NCBI RefSeq assembly: GCF_040807025.1
Contig: NC_090954.1
Span: forward strand, 18,046,501-18,110,500
From: Struthio camelus
Taxonomy: Eukaryota; Chordata; Aves; Struthioniformes; Struthionidae
DNA length: 64,000 bases
Direction of reading: 5' to 3'
How positions within the stretch are numbered: position 1 is the stretch's first letter; each line of letters opens with the position of its first letter. Both the position numbers and the translations under genes were made by a program. The notes below the pieces were generated by a model that was given only the letters and a program-made list of their open reading frames with translations, was not told the DNA's origin and did not search any database. Positions 1 to 12,700 of this stretch are shown piece after piece.

Positions 1-571
1 ATAATCTCGCTTTATTTGTACTTACCTATGGGATCTGAACGAGAAGGTTTTCTCCCCTCTTGCAAATAAAAGTCACTTGGCAGCAAGGAAGAAAACAGCT
101 ATAGCAGACAGTCAGAGTTGGTAATTGCTTTCACAATGTCACACGTAGGATAATGTAGTTACGTGGCAATGATATTTTCTGGAAGTTTTTTATCAGTAAA
201 ATAGTAGAGCTATTTTATTAGTTATGTTATAAACCAGTTGCAATAAAGATAAGTCTTAACACGCAGTGTCAGTCTTAAAGAGCTTATGTATGCATATGCT
301 TGTGTGGATGTTTTAGGAGGCAGAACCGGGATGGCTTCAGCAGCAGAAGAGTTGGAGAGTTGTACAGTGATTTCGATGTGTGTTGTTCTGTGCAGTGACT
401 CAGTGTGGCAGAGTTGAAAGCAGAAAGAAAATGTCCTTTTTCCTTTCTTTTTCTTGGTGTGCGTGTGTGCATGCTACTTTAAATTATTACCATGAATGGT
501 GGAGCTTCTTCAGGCAGCAATACAAGCCTGCTTGTGACTGATCTTGTCTGCTCTTCTGTTTTCTCTTCAAG
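1..571 (+). other. WWC1: WWC1 intron, 3' part (upstream exons off-window)
   Basis: Non-coding sequence leading to the first visible WWC1 exon. It ends in a good pyrimidine tract and CAAG acceptor. I see no gene or recognisable repeat in it; short open frames on both strands look like chance. Confidence 0.8.
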
Positions 572-775
572 AAACTACACAGATAGAGGATCCTCGTGTG
601 CAATGGCGACGGGAGCAGGAGCACATGCTGAAAGACTATCTTGTCCTGGCTCAAGAGGCAATTGCTGCACAGAAGGAGATCTATCAAGTGAAACAGCAGA
701 GGCTTGAATTGGCCCAGCAAGAATATCGGCAGCTACATGATGTTTGGGAGCACAAACTGGGCTCTCAGACCAGTT
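572..775 (+). CDS. WWC1: WWC1 visible exon 1: end of WW2 and start of coiled coil
   Basis: Acceptor CTTCAAG, donor GTGAGT. Begins with the last two bases of a Lys codon and ends in phase 1. Encodes the C-terminal edge of WW domain 2 ([19 protein letters not shown]) and a heptad-rich helix. The next intron (776-4615) holds the CR1 element. Confidence 0.95.
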
Positions 776-3700
776 GTGAGTATTTAACGAACTCGTATCG
801 AGTGACTTTTAGCGTCATGATCCAACTAGGACAGTAAAATGCTTGGAGATGGTCCTCTAATAGGGCACTAGAATGTCACGCCACGTCAAATACTTTCTGT
901 GTTTGCTCAGTTTGTTTCAAAAGCAGCTGCTTAGCGCACATTTGGTAAAGGGTAACTGGTATGAAACGTTGTTATGGTTGGCTCAGTCACTGGAATCAGT
1001 GTACAGTTTTTCAGCATGGGCTCCAACAAATGTGAAAAAATGAAGTTCTGGGTTATTTCCCTTGGTGCCCCTGTCCAAAGTATGGAAATAACGTAAGGAG
1101 GCAATCTAAGAACTCTCTTCTTGCTAAGACTCTGCTTTCCTGATATCCGAGGTCCTTGGCAATGGTTTGGTGCTTGATGTTCATAGCTATGTAGCAGCAG
1201 TGGTTCTTGATCACAGAATCACAGAATGGTTGAGGTTGGAAGGGACCTCTGGAGATCATCTAGTCCAACCCCCCTGCTCAAGCAGGGTCGTCGAGAGCAT
1301 ATTTCCCAGGATCGCATCCAGACGGGTTTTGAATATCTCCGGGGAAGGAGACTCCACAACCTCTCTGGGCAACCTGCTCCAGTGCTCTGTCACCCTCACA
1401 GGAAAGAAGTTTTTCCTCGTGTTCAGACAGAACTGCCTGTGGTGCAGTTTCTGCCTGTTGCCTCTCGTCCTGTCGCTGGGCACCACGGAGAAGAGACTGG
1501 CCTCATCCTCTTCACACCCTCCCTTCAGAGACTTCTCCACGTTGATCGGATCCCCCCTGAGCCTCCTCTTCCCCAGGCTGAACAGGCCCCGCTCCCTCAG
1601 CCTCTCCTCGTCCGAGAGATGCTCCAGTCCCTCCATCGTCTTAGTAGCCCTTCGCTGGACTCTCTCCAGGAGCTCCGTGTCTCTCTCGACTTGGGGAGCC
1701 CAGAATTGGACACAGTACTCCAGGGGAGGCCTCCCCAGGGCTGAGGAGAGGGGCAGGATCACCTCTCTCGACCTGCTGGCAACACTCTGCCTAATGCACC
1801 CATTGCACAAGGATCCCACTGGCCTTCTTGGCCACAGGGGCACACTGCTGGCTCATGGTCAACTTGTTGTCCACCAGCACTCCCAGGTCCTTCTCTCCAG
1901 CAGGTCAGCCCCCAGCCTGTCCTGGTGCCTGGGCTTATTCCTCCCCAGGTGCAGGACCTTGCACTTGCCTTTGTTGAACTTCATGAGGTTCCTCTCGGCC
2001 CAGCTCTCCAGCCAGTCCAGGTCCCTCTGAATGGCAGCACAGTCTTCTGGTGTGTTAGCCTCTCCCCCCAGTTTAGGATCATCAGCAAACTTGCTGAGGG
2101 TGCCCTCTGTCCCTTCCTCCAGGTCACTGATGAATATACTGAACAAGAGTGGACCCAGGACTGACCCCTGGGGGACACCACTAGCCACAGGCCTCCAACT
2201 TGACTCTGCGCCATTCACCACAACCCTCTGAGCTCGGCCATCCAGCCACTTCTCAATCCACCTCACCGTCCACTCATCTAGCCCACACTTCCTGAGCTTA
2301 CCTAGGAGGATGTGATGGGAGACAGTGTCCAAAGCCTTGCTGAAGTCCAGGCAGACAACATCCACTGCTCTGCCCTCATCTACCCAGCCAGTCATTCCGT
2401 CATAGAAGGCTATCAGATTGGTCAAGCACGATTTCCCTTTGGGGAATCCATGCTGACTACTCCTGATCACCTTCTTGTCCTCCAGATGCTTAGTGATGAC
2501 CTCCAGGAGGAGCTCTTCCATCACCTTTCCAGGGATGGAGGTGAGGCTGGCAGGCCTGGAGTTTCCTGGCTCCTCCTCCTTGCCCTTTTGGAAGACTGGC
2601 GTGACATTGGCTTTCTTCCAGTCCTCAGGCACCTCTCCTGATCTCCAGGACCTTTCCAAGGTGATGGAGAGTTAGCCTAGCGATAACATCCGCCAGCTGC
2701 CTCAGCACTCGCGGGTGCATCCCATCGGGGCCCATGGATTTATGGATGTCAAGTTTGGCCAAAAGATCTCTAACCTGATCCTCCTCAACCAAGGGAGAGT
2801 CTTCCTTTCTCCAGACTTGATGTTCTTCCTGTATGCATCTTTTGAGCAGCCTATGCCTCCTCAGCATCTCCCCAGTCTTTTCTGGAGACAGGAATTATGT
2901 TGGAGGAAAAAAACTTTTTTTTTCTCTTAAGAAATTCCCTCGCGGCTAACAGCTGTCCTTCTGCCGAGCAGTCATCTTTGGTACTTGATCCTCCAATTCA
3001 ATAAAGCTGATCGTCCAGTGTCTTCAACTATCCTTTTAATGTTATTTCTTTCTCTTCGTTTTGCTGTTCCTTGAAGTTCTCAGGCCCCTGGGTTCAGCTT
3101 GCAGTCATTCTACACGCTGCTCTGCTTCAGTCTAGTCATCTAGTCTGTTTTCAGCTGGTGCCAGCCTGGATGCCAAGGTTAAGTCGTTTCCTGAGGTTTC
3201 CAGAAAATTGTGGTTGCCAGCCAAAGGGTGCCAGCCTTAACACTTCCATTGCTTATCCCCTATTAAGGAGACCAATGCTAATATGAGTGTTCCCAGGCCC
3301 CTTTGGATTTAACATCCCAAGCAGTTGAGCGGCTGCCTTGGGAAGCTAGCAGTCAGTATTCTATGCTGTGCAAAAGCCAACGGTGGAGTGTCTCTCTTTG
3401 TGTTAAGAAAATTGCCTTATGTTCTATATTCTCTGTCATGGCAGGGAGCCTCAATATTTTTTACTTCAAAAGCTGATGCAAAAAAGTTTACAGAAAGATA
3501 AGTTTCCTCTTTATTGTTACTAGCTAGCAGCCAGAAAAATGTCCAGGGAATAATCTATTTCATGCAAGTCTTCAAGAAGTTTTCTCTTAATCCTTACTAT
3601 TGTAAGCTTTCTATTTTCATTAGCCGCATCAATGGACCAATCCCTCTCTCACTTATGCTGAATTATATTTTGTGTTGGTGAATTCCACCAGCTAATCATG

Positions 3701-6700
3701 TGCCTGGTGTTAAAAAGTATTTAAATAGCTTTCTGTTATTGAAGGATTGTTTTATTTGACTAGCGTTCAGCCGCTCATCCCTGAAGTAAACTTTTTGGTT
3801 TACTTTGGTGCTCAAGAAGCACTCTCCTTTAGTATGTTAAAGCCGTACGTTAAGAACATCGTGAGCATGAATTAAATTGGCAGGATGCTGTCTATCTTAA
3901 AAATACAGCCAGAAAGAACCAGAAAAGCTGTTCCATGTTTTATAGGGCATAAACTGATGGCTGCAAGGATCAAAATAACTCCCTTGCCTAGAGCTACCTC
4001 TAACAACATTGCACATTGGGGATCTTCTTTGCCTTCTGAAGCCTAAGGATTTTAGCCACTGCTGAGAAAAGAATTCTGCTCTTGAAGGGACATTGATCTA
4101 ATCCGATGTGACATACTGTGTGGTTGGTCATGTCCTCAAGGCTGTGACAAGGCTTGCGTTGCATTTTTCAATTTCTTATTCTTTGCTTTGCTTTGTTTCT
4201 AAACATTCAATGGATTGTTTACTCAACAAGAAAGTATTAAAAATACAGTAAACCTTTATGCAAAGTCTGTCCCTTCAGCTCTGTAAATGCCTTTGGGAAT
4301 GCAGGAGGCCCCCCTAATCTGAATGGACTGTATGTATCTGGGAGTCTGCAGAGTGCAGTGTTTTAACTTGGGACAAATCAAGGCGTAAAGATATAGGATG
4401 TGCTCTAGCTTCTTTTTGCACAGTACTTGACCGCACTATTGCCTTTCCCTGCTTTTGAGGGGATGAGAAGAGATTCTGGAGAACGGGAAAAAGGTACAGT
4501 AGTGTGGAGAACTGGGTGTGCAGGAGTGGTGGGAGGCCTTGTTTCACGGTGGGACTGGTAGAAGAGTTGGGGGAGGAAGGTAAGGTTGCTCAGCTTACTG
4601 TTTTATTTGTTCTAGTGCTGTCTGGCTCATCATCAAGTTCTAAGTATGACCCGGAAATTCTCAAAGCAGAGATTGCCACTACAAAATCCAGGGTAAGAAG
4701 TACAGATGGACCTCTGTTTACTACAAGTAATCCTCAGATGTTTCCAAACCTCATGACAAATATCAGAAGGAGTTACCAAAGCAGTTGAAAGAGCTAATGT
4801 TGCCATTCTTAATCTAAGAGAGAAGTTATCAGAATTCTCAAAAATTGCTGCCTAAGAGTTTAGATTTTTTTTTTTTCCCCCGTATAAACGTTAGGCTTTC
4901 TTGGAAGCTGATCGTATGTATTTCTCTACAGATGTGCTGTGGGGTATTTAACTACGTTCTGGCTCTTTGGTGTGCTGCAGTGCTGGGCAGCTGAGAGCTC
5001 TCTCCAGAGACTGGCAGCTGTTCTGTCCTGAGCTCAGTGTAGATTGTTAGCCGCGGCAGTGCGCGCTCTCATGCAGAGCTCAGTTTGGGAAGAAGAAAGG
5101 ACTGAAGTAAAGTAGGTCAATCTGGCCTCTGTGGAGGAATATGAAACAGCAAGCTTGTAGGGTCAGTGGATTTACAATATGTGTTATCGTCCTGCTGTGT
5201 TACTCATGCAGTGTGGCCTTTTAATTCAGTATCTTGGAGGATGGCCTCTGCCATTGCCATGTAACTCTTGTGCTGGTGCTTAACGATTTTTTTTGGTCTG
5301 TGAAGTTTTTAAACATAACTGAGTAAAAATCAACACGGTTCATTCATGTCTGTCTCTTTGAATTCTTCTCAGCTTTTCTGCTTACGAGGTTGGAGCGTCC
5401 TTGTTGAACAGTATAATATCTGGGTACTGGATAAACCCCTAACCAGTAATAATGCCCTGAACCGATGCAGATGCGGTCAGGGCTGGTAGCTGCTGCTGAG
5501 ATGAACTGGTTTCCTAGACAGTTTCAGTGAGCTGCCTGCTAAGTCTCTTGAATGGGTAGTGCTGCATGTAAATGTTTATACAAAGGATCTTTCTAAAATG
5601 TAACACTTTGTTACAGGTTAATAAACTCAAGAGAGAGGTAGCTCACATGAAACAAGAACTCCAGTATAAAGAGCATGGATTTCAAACACTGAAGAAGTAA
5701 GTTCACTCTGAAAAGCATATTTTCAATGTAAAATATTTCTAGCTTGTCTCGCATCCCACTCTACATTCATATATAGCTGCTTAAATAATGTAAGCTAAAG
5801 TATGCTGCTGCTGATATCCTTAGGCATATGCAACTCTAAAAGCAGTATACAGACAGGGAGTTAATTCTCTCAAATCATGTCTGAATATGATTGGCCGCCT
5901 TGGAACTGACTTCATGGCAAAAAGATTTTGAAGAAAGATCATGTCAGTTAAATGGCATTTTGTATTACTCGCTATTGCTCAGTAATACTTGATGGCACAA
6001 TATAGTCTGTTGCCTTGATTCTGAGTCATTGTTTTAGGGCACAGAAGAAAAATTTGGGGTGGAGGAGCAGAGGAGGAAGAGTTTCAGGTAGTACCTGTGT
6101 ATGAGTACACAGCTGACATGTTTTAAGTAATGTTCTGGTTAATCTCTATCAATTTTTATAAGGAATTCGGTAGAATCCCTTTGGTAAGAGGGAAGGATGA
6201 GGTGACTTGTAATTGGCTTATGCAAGAAATACGTCCATCTGTGTGAGGTCTCTGCTTGGTTTCGAAGACATGACTTAATATAAGCTAATTTTCATAGATG
6301 ACTGATTTTGATCTTCCATGGGTTAGAAACAAGGTAACTGGCAGCAATCTGTCCAAACACAGTTTGGGGTTTTTGTGTGCATCCTTTTTCTCCCTGCACA
6401 GGATATGTAAGGAGTCAGAGATGGTATGGCTAATTTGGAGTTGTGAAGCTTAATGTGCTTCTGAGTGGAGTGACTTAGAGGGAGCAAAGAACCCAGACCG
6501 TCGCTGCCTGTCATTTGTTATACCTTATGACTGTTTTTGTTCTTGAAAAATGAAGGTCAAAAGGCGCATGCGTTTAGGATGTTTAAATTAATTGGATTAT
6601 ATCAAATATTAACGTACCGTATTTTTTTTAAACTTCCACGTAGAATTGACATGAAAATGTCTGACACTCAAGGTGGCTACAAACTTGATGAGGCACAAGC

Positions 6701-9700
6701 TATTTTAAGTGAAATGAAAGCTATCAAGAAGGCCATCACTTCAGGGGAGAAGGAAAAACAAGACCTCATTCAGGTATTGAAACAGCATAACTTTAAAATA
6801 TTTTAAGTGCCCTGAATATTATCAAAGTCAGTTTGTGAGATTAAAATACTGAAGTAGTTTAAGTATTTTGTATTTCCAATGTGTAACCTAGATTTGTTAT
6901 TAACATAATAGTTACATATTGTGATTGGACTGTGGTCTTTTTATTCCTCAGATCATGGAAGTAAGTGCAAAATATAATAAGATAGAAGTAATAGTAAGAA
7001 CTTGCTCAGGTTCTTAGTGATCGAGAGTGGACCAGTGTGGCTGTGTCTGTACGGCTATCAAAGTGCAGGTTGGAAGAAGCCATGAAAATGCTGAGGCCCG
7101 TTTGGTCTGTCATCCCCAGGAGGCAGTGTGCAGGCAAGCTGCCTTTATCAGGGCAAGACTGACAGTGTGTTAATGCTGTGCACCCTCAGACACAAGGGCT
7201 CCTTCGTGCTGTCGGAAGTGCACTCCAGCCACACCTGGCCTCGTGCTTGCAGGATCTGCCCTCAGCGCATACAGTGAACGTAGCCAGACTTTAATCACGC
7301 AGTTTCTGCTGATGTGATGTAGCTGCTGAGGTATTTTGAGCAAAAATGAGCTCATCTGATGAATTTTTATTGTTTTAGAGCTTAGCCAGGTTAAAAGACA
7401 GCTTTGTGAATGACAGAGGATCACAGTCAGACCTGTGGGCCAGCAGTGTGTCCTTAGAAAGCTCCAGCCCTTTGTTACCCAGGCAGTACCTGGACGTCAG
7501 CTCCCAGACGGATGTTTCGGGAAATGTGAGTAATGCATGAGAAAACAATTGTGTACAGAAATATTACTCTCAGCTAGAAATAGTACTGCCTTAGTACAAG
7601 TGTGCAAGCAAGGGCAAACACCTATGAAGCGGTAGGTTCTCCTGGTTTAAATGTTAGTATGACTTTTATGTTCGCTGCTAATATATCTCTAAAGGCAACC
7701 AGCTATTTCCTCGCGCTCTGTTTCCATCAGAACAACCCAGGTGGGAATAAAAGTGAAAGGAAGTTTAATTTTGCCTGTCGGTGTATCTTCTTGAGGCATG
7801 AATATTCTTAGCTCTTCATATTAATGATATGCTACTAGATGAGAAATGTTGTGCAGCTACATATGGACTAAGCTTTAACTAGGGACTCTTTCCTTTAGAG
7901 AACGCATTTTAATTTTTAGCTTGTAAGTAGTACGAGCAAAAATGATGGCATATGGGCAGATACTTTGATTCCATGAAGCGTACGTAGTACTTTGTAAGCA
8001 TTCACTTATATCCACTTGTGCAATGAGATCATAATTGGCAGATTAGTGCAAGCCTCAGCAAGGACTTGATCGGAACTATAGGTGTGTGTCACACGTCAAA
8101 TGGGACATCACAGCTTCTCCTCTGAACCTTTACTTAAAAGTTTGTAGCCATTTTCAGTGAGAGGCACTCATGTGAATAAAGATCTGCAGATCTGGGCATA
8201 ATGAAACGTCCTTTGTCTTTGAGATTCACAACCGAAGAAAAATGTGTTGTCCAAAACAAAATGGGACACAGCACTTAAAGTCTGCAAAACTTCTGCGTGC
8301 GTGAAAGTAGAAGTCTCAAATGCATGAGGGAGATCCTTTTGTATGGTAAACTAGGCCAAAAAGCTTCTGAACTTTGTGTTCTTTTCTAAGCGTTCAAACA
8401 GTCATTAAGAATTTGATCAAAAGAAATAACTTCCCATTCTACGTTTCATTTAGTTGGTTAAACTTGCTTGCAAAAGCCAGCCTAACTTGTAACATTACCA
8501 ATTTTGATAGCGAACATCAAAAGATGAGTAGTTATTAAGTTGTTGATTTTATATTTTGTCTCAGTTTATTACGAGCAGCAATAACCAATTGGCTGAGAAA
8601 GTGAGATTGCGCCTTCGATATGAAGAAGCAAAGAGAAGGTAATTATTTGGTTTGTACCTTTTGATTGTTGCACAGCTTATTCTGTGAACAGATGAGTCTT
8701 TCACTAGAAATGGTGCTACTCAGCTTCATATAGAAACCAAGCATTACTGCTAAATAACATGCTAATTTTTGAGCCAGTGAGGCAACAGGCTTTCTGAACT
8801 AACGTTATCTTTTAAGAAATAAATAACCCTCCTAAATATTACTAAGGAGTGACTAGTACATCAAGAATTCAGTCTGGCCACACCTGCAGGGACATAAGTG
8901 CTGCTGGGTTTTGCTGCCTGTTGCCAGTTCCTCCCTGTTCCAGATAAAGCATCTATATTGGAAGGCATCTCCTTCCTTTATTCTAAATGTCTTGAATGTT
9001 TGCATGGCTTTAAGTCAGATAAGGAAACATATATATTGTGTTATCGCATAACATATCAAAATATAGCTGAGTGCTTACTTTTCAGAGCTAGTTTGCTTAT
9101 CTGCAAGAATGCTAAGTTTTCACCCTTGTCCTCTAATCTGAGATGAATGAAGACTAGACTTTAAAAGTTTGTATCTACCTAACAGGCTAAGTTAGGCAGA
9201 AGTTATCTGGGAGTTGCTTTTTTAGTGGACAGTATTAGTAACTAACTGTGAGGGAAGTCCCTGTATTTTTTTGGGATAAATACTCATGCTAAACAGAAGC
9301 CCACCAAGCAATATTATTCCTATGGACTTTGACTAGGATAGTCCGTGTTCAGAGATTTAATGATTGGCGATTTCAGTTTTAGCTGGTCTAAAGGTACCTG
9401 GTCATTTCAGAATGGCAAACTTCAGATGTGTGATACAATCTGTACTTGGGATATATGCAAAGAGAGAGGAAGCATTTCCCCCCAGGCTGCTTAGAGATGA
9501 GAGCTCTAAGGCTAAGGTTACCCATTGCCTTCTCATTTTAGTGTACTGACATGGTCTGTAAGTTGCGTTTCCTGGTGACCTGAACTGCTTCAGCCTGTAT
9601 CTTTTCCAAGAAGGGGCAAGTGAGTCAAAACTACCCTGAGAGATAACATCTTCTTTAGAAAGAGAGAGCGCTTCAGAAAGGCAGTACAATAGTTTATGAT

Positions 9701-12700
9701 GAAAAGTAGTTATGGAGGACTTGCAACACGAGCTTGCATTTAAAGAATGTTTGACACCTCATATCTCTTAGATTATCTATAGGTTGTCTGGGTAGAACCT
9801 AAAAAATATTGTCATGAGGAAAGATGGGTCTGAACTGGCAGAAATAATTGATGATAAAAATGAAAAGGAGATTTCCAGCTCTCAGAGCACTGTGGTTTTG
9901 GCATAGTCTTCAGCAGGAGGTGCAGAAACAGAAAATACCTTAATTAATCTTAAGCTGAAACAATACTCTGGATATAGTGGCTCTCAAGGAACCTTCTGGT
10001 CCTGTGAAAACTCCTGTTATTGATATGTGAGCTGGAAGCATTCCCTGTCCCTACAGCAGAGTATTAAAATGTTCCAAAAGCACAGTAGAAGAATGAGTAC
10101 TTTCCCCATGTGCGTTATTGTGAAGAGCTCTGTTTTATTAGCCCTGTGTTATCTGGAAAGGTAAAGCTTCCAGCTTTGAAATCGAGATGTTTCCATATTA
10201 ATTTGGTTAGAACTACTAGATTTATCAGGGCTGGTGAATCTGAAGGTTGACTGCTGCAAACACCACTTGCACTATTGTTACGGATGAGGCTGAAGCCCCA
10301 GAAGCAGGTGAGAATCTTGCTGAACTTTGGTCATAACTGTTAGAGTGCAATTGTGTGTGTTCCCCTATCCCCCAAAGTCCCTTTCTTTCATGGCTGCAAC
10401 AAGGAAAACCCTAGAGCAAGTGGTGTTAAACCAACTTGAAAAGAACAAAGAACGACCACTATGACAAACACTTGGATTAATTGATTTAGAGACAGATAAT
10501 AGGCATCATGTCTGTGCCATGAAGCACAGACATAATCAGGGATGTAACAAAATTATTTGTTGTGCAATTTTAGATGTGTAGTAGCAACTCAGTTGTGTTG
10601 CGCTTTGAGTACTGCGTACAGCATTTCAGTTCCTTCAACAGTGTATTCCTTCAAGTGTTAGACTTTCAACTTGGGTTTTATATGACTATTGATAACTTTG
10701 GGCTTTTAAAAGTATGTTTGTTTTTATAATTTCTTAAACTGGAATCTTTTAATGACTGATTTGGCAGCACTGCAACGATGGTGAATATTTGACAAGTCAG
10801 TTTCTAGAGCACACCTTCCCTTTTGACTTTCTGAAGAGCAAAGGCTGACGTGATGGGATCGCTAGTTACTGATTGTGGATGTATGTCTTATATGCGTCTC
10901 CGCAGAGCTGTGCATTGCCCTGGATTTTCTCCAGAGAGACTAAAAATTTTGCCTTTTACAGCTATATTGCATGTAAATAGCAGCTTGCCCTGTAAAAGAC
11001 CAGCTTGATATCATGACAATGAATAAACGATCTAAATAACTTTTCTAGGTAAGAAGAAGCAGTTTAAATAAAAACTGAGCTTTCTGTTCTCCATTTTGTT
11101 CAGTTTTGCAAGCTAGTAGCCACTCTGCAAGATTCTGCGTGACATGAGAGCCCTGTTTCACTGATATCTTTGTAATGCAAACCTAACACAGCACATTGAA
11201 CGATGGAGTTCAAATTCACAGTCAGTGCATGCTGAAGGGCTGGAGTTTTCAGCTAAATGTCAGACTGCAGAGCATTTCTTTTATAGTGATACCATTTTAC
11301 TGGGCTAGGAAAAATGGAATGTATAAACCTGCTTTTAATTGAAAAGGGGGAAAAAGAATGATCGTTTTTACAAAGTAGAGTGAAACTCTGATTTAATTTA
11401 ACAAAACTGAAAGACTTCAAAGCGCATAGAGAACAAATTCCACTGGAAAAGCCATGTCCATGCAAATATATGCCAAAAGCAATCAGATTAATGCCAACCA
11501 ATCCTCTTAAATTCATATCCCTTCAAAATGCACAGAGGAATGCCGAGATTATGAATTAATGCCACTGTTAATTCTTCGTTGGAGCACAGTGTTGCACTTA
11601 ATCAGGCACTCAAAACAAAATAGCTCCTAAGAAGACCTAAAAATAGTTGAGTTGAATGTCTAACAATTATGGCATTTAAATTAATTAGAGTAAGCAACCT
11701 GCTGTGGGGAATGGCTTTACAGGAAAAAGTGAGGCTTCCCTTCAGAAAGGAGATCTCTGTCTTGTCTCCTGTGACTGAGGAGGCAGGTCAGTCTGTGAGG
11801 CCTAATCTTACACTTCCATTCCATGGGCACTCTCGAGGCTCGAGTTCCTCTTGGCCTCTGGAGCTTGGAATATAAAGCCTTATTCTTCAAGGTCATTCAG
11901 CAATTGCGTAGCTGCGGCTGCCCAGATCTACATCTTATTATTCCATTCACTTTGGTTTTGTTAGTTATAGTTGGAGTTGAATTCACTCTGGACCTGCATA
12001 TGTGCTAATTTACTTCAGTTAATGCACAGAGTTCTATGCACTTCTCTAGCATAAACCAAATTCTGGAAAGAAACTAGATAAGCATGCACGGATAGTAGTG
12101 CCTAGTGTAAGTCCAGTAATTCCATCATCAGATCCCAGAGCACTTTTCAAAGGGAGATGAACATTCGACTTCCATTTGACATGTGCGGAATTCCAGTTCA
12201 GGTTATCAGTCTTCATAAAACCTGAATGAGATGAATAGGTAGTCATTTGAAGAGGCATGTCTCTTGACTGCCTGATCTTTAGTCAGGTGAATTATTTTTG
12301 TGGATATCTTGCCTCATATGGTGATGGGTGTCTTTTCTCCTTGTTTGGCTTCTAAGCTTTTGCATTCTCTGCACCTCCAACCCATTCTGCCTTCCCTCTT
12401 CCCTGCTCCACACTCAATCACTTCTAAACGTGCAAGTTTCAGAAATGCAAGACAAAGTGGTAAGTCTTGTTCAGCTTCCTTTACTGTTGTTTTCCATGAA
12501 ATTACAATAATTACCCCTTCAAGTCATGAAGAGTTCCACAAGTAACAAGGAGGCAGCTTCCCCTGGGATGACTGATGGCATTTCTGTGTCTGGTTCCATA
12601 CCCTGGCCTGTTGTCATTTTTTTGGCTTGCCTCTACGTTTTGCGGTGCAAAACCAATCATTTGTGGAGCTAACTGAGCAGTTCGGATACTTGTGAAGTAG

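Noticed and set aside
1167..2030. 287-codon open frame on the + strand
   Set aside because: It is the reverse strand of the CR1 retrotransposon, whose true reading direction is -.
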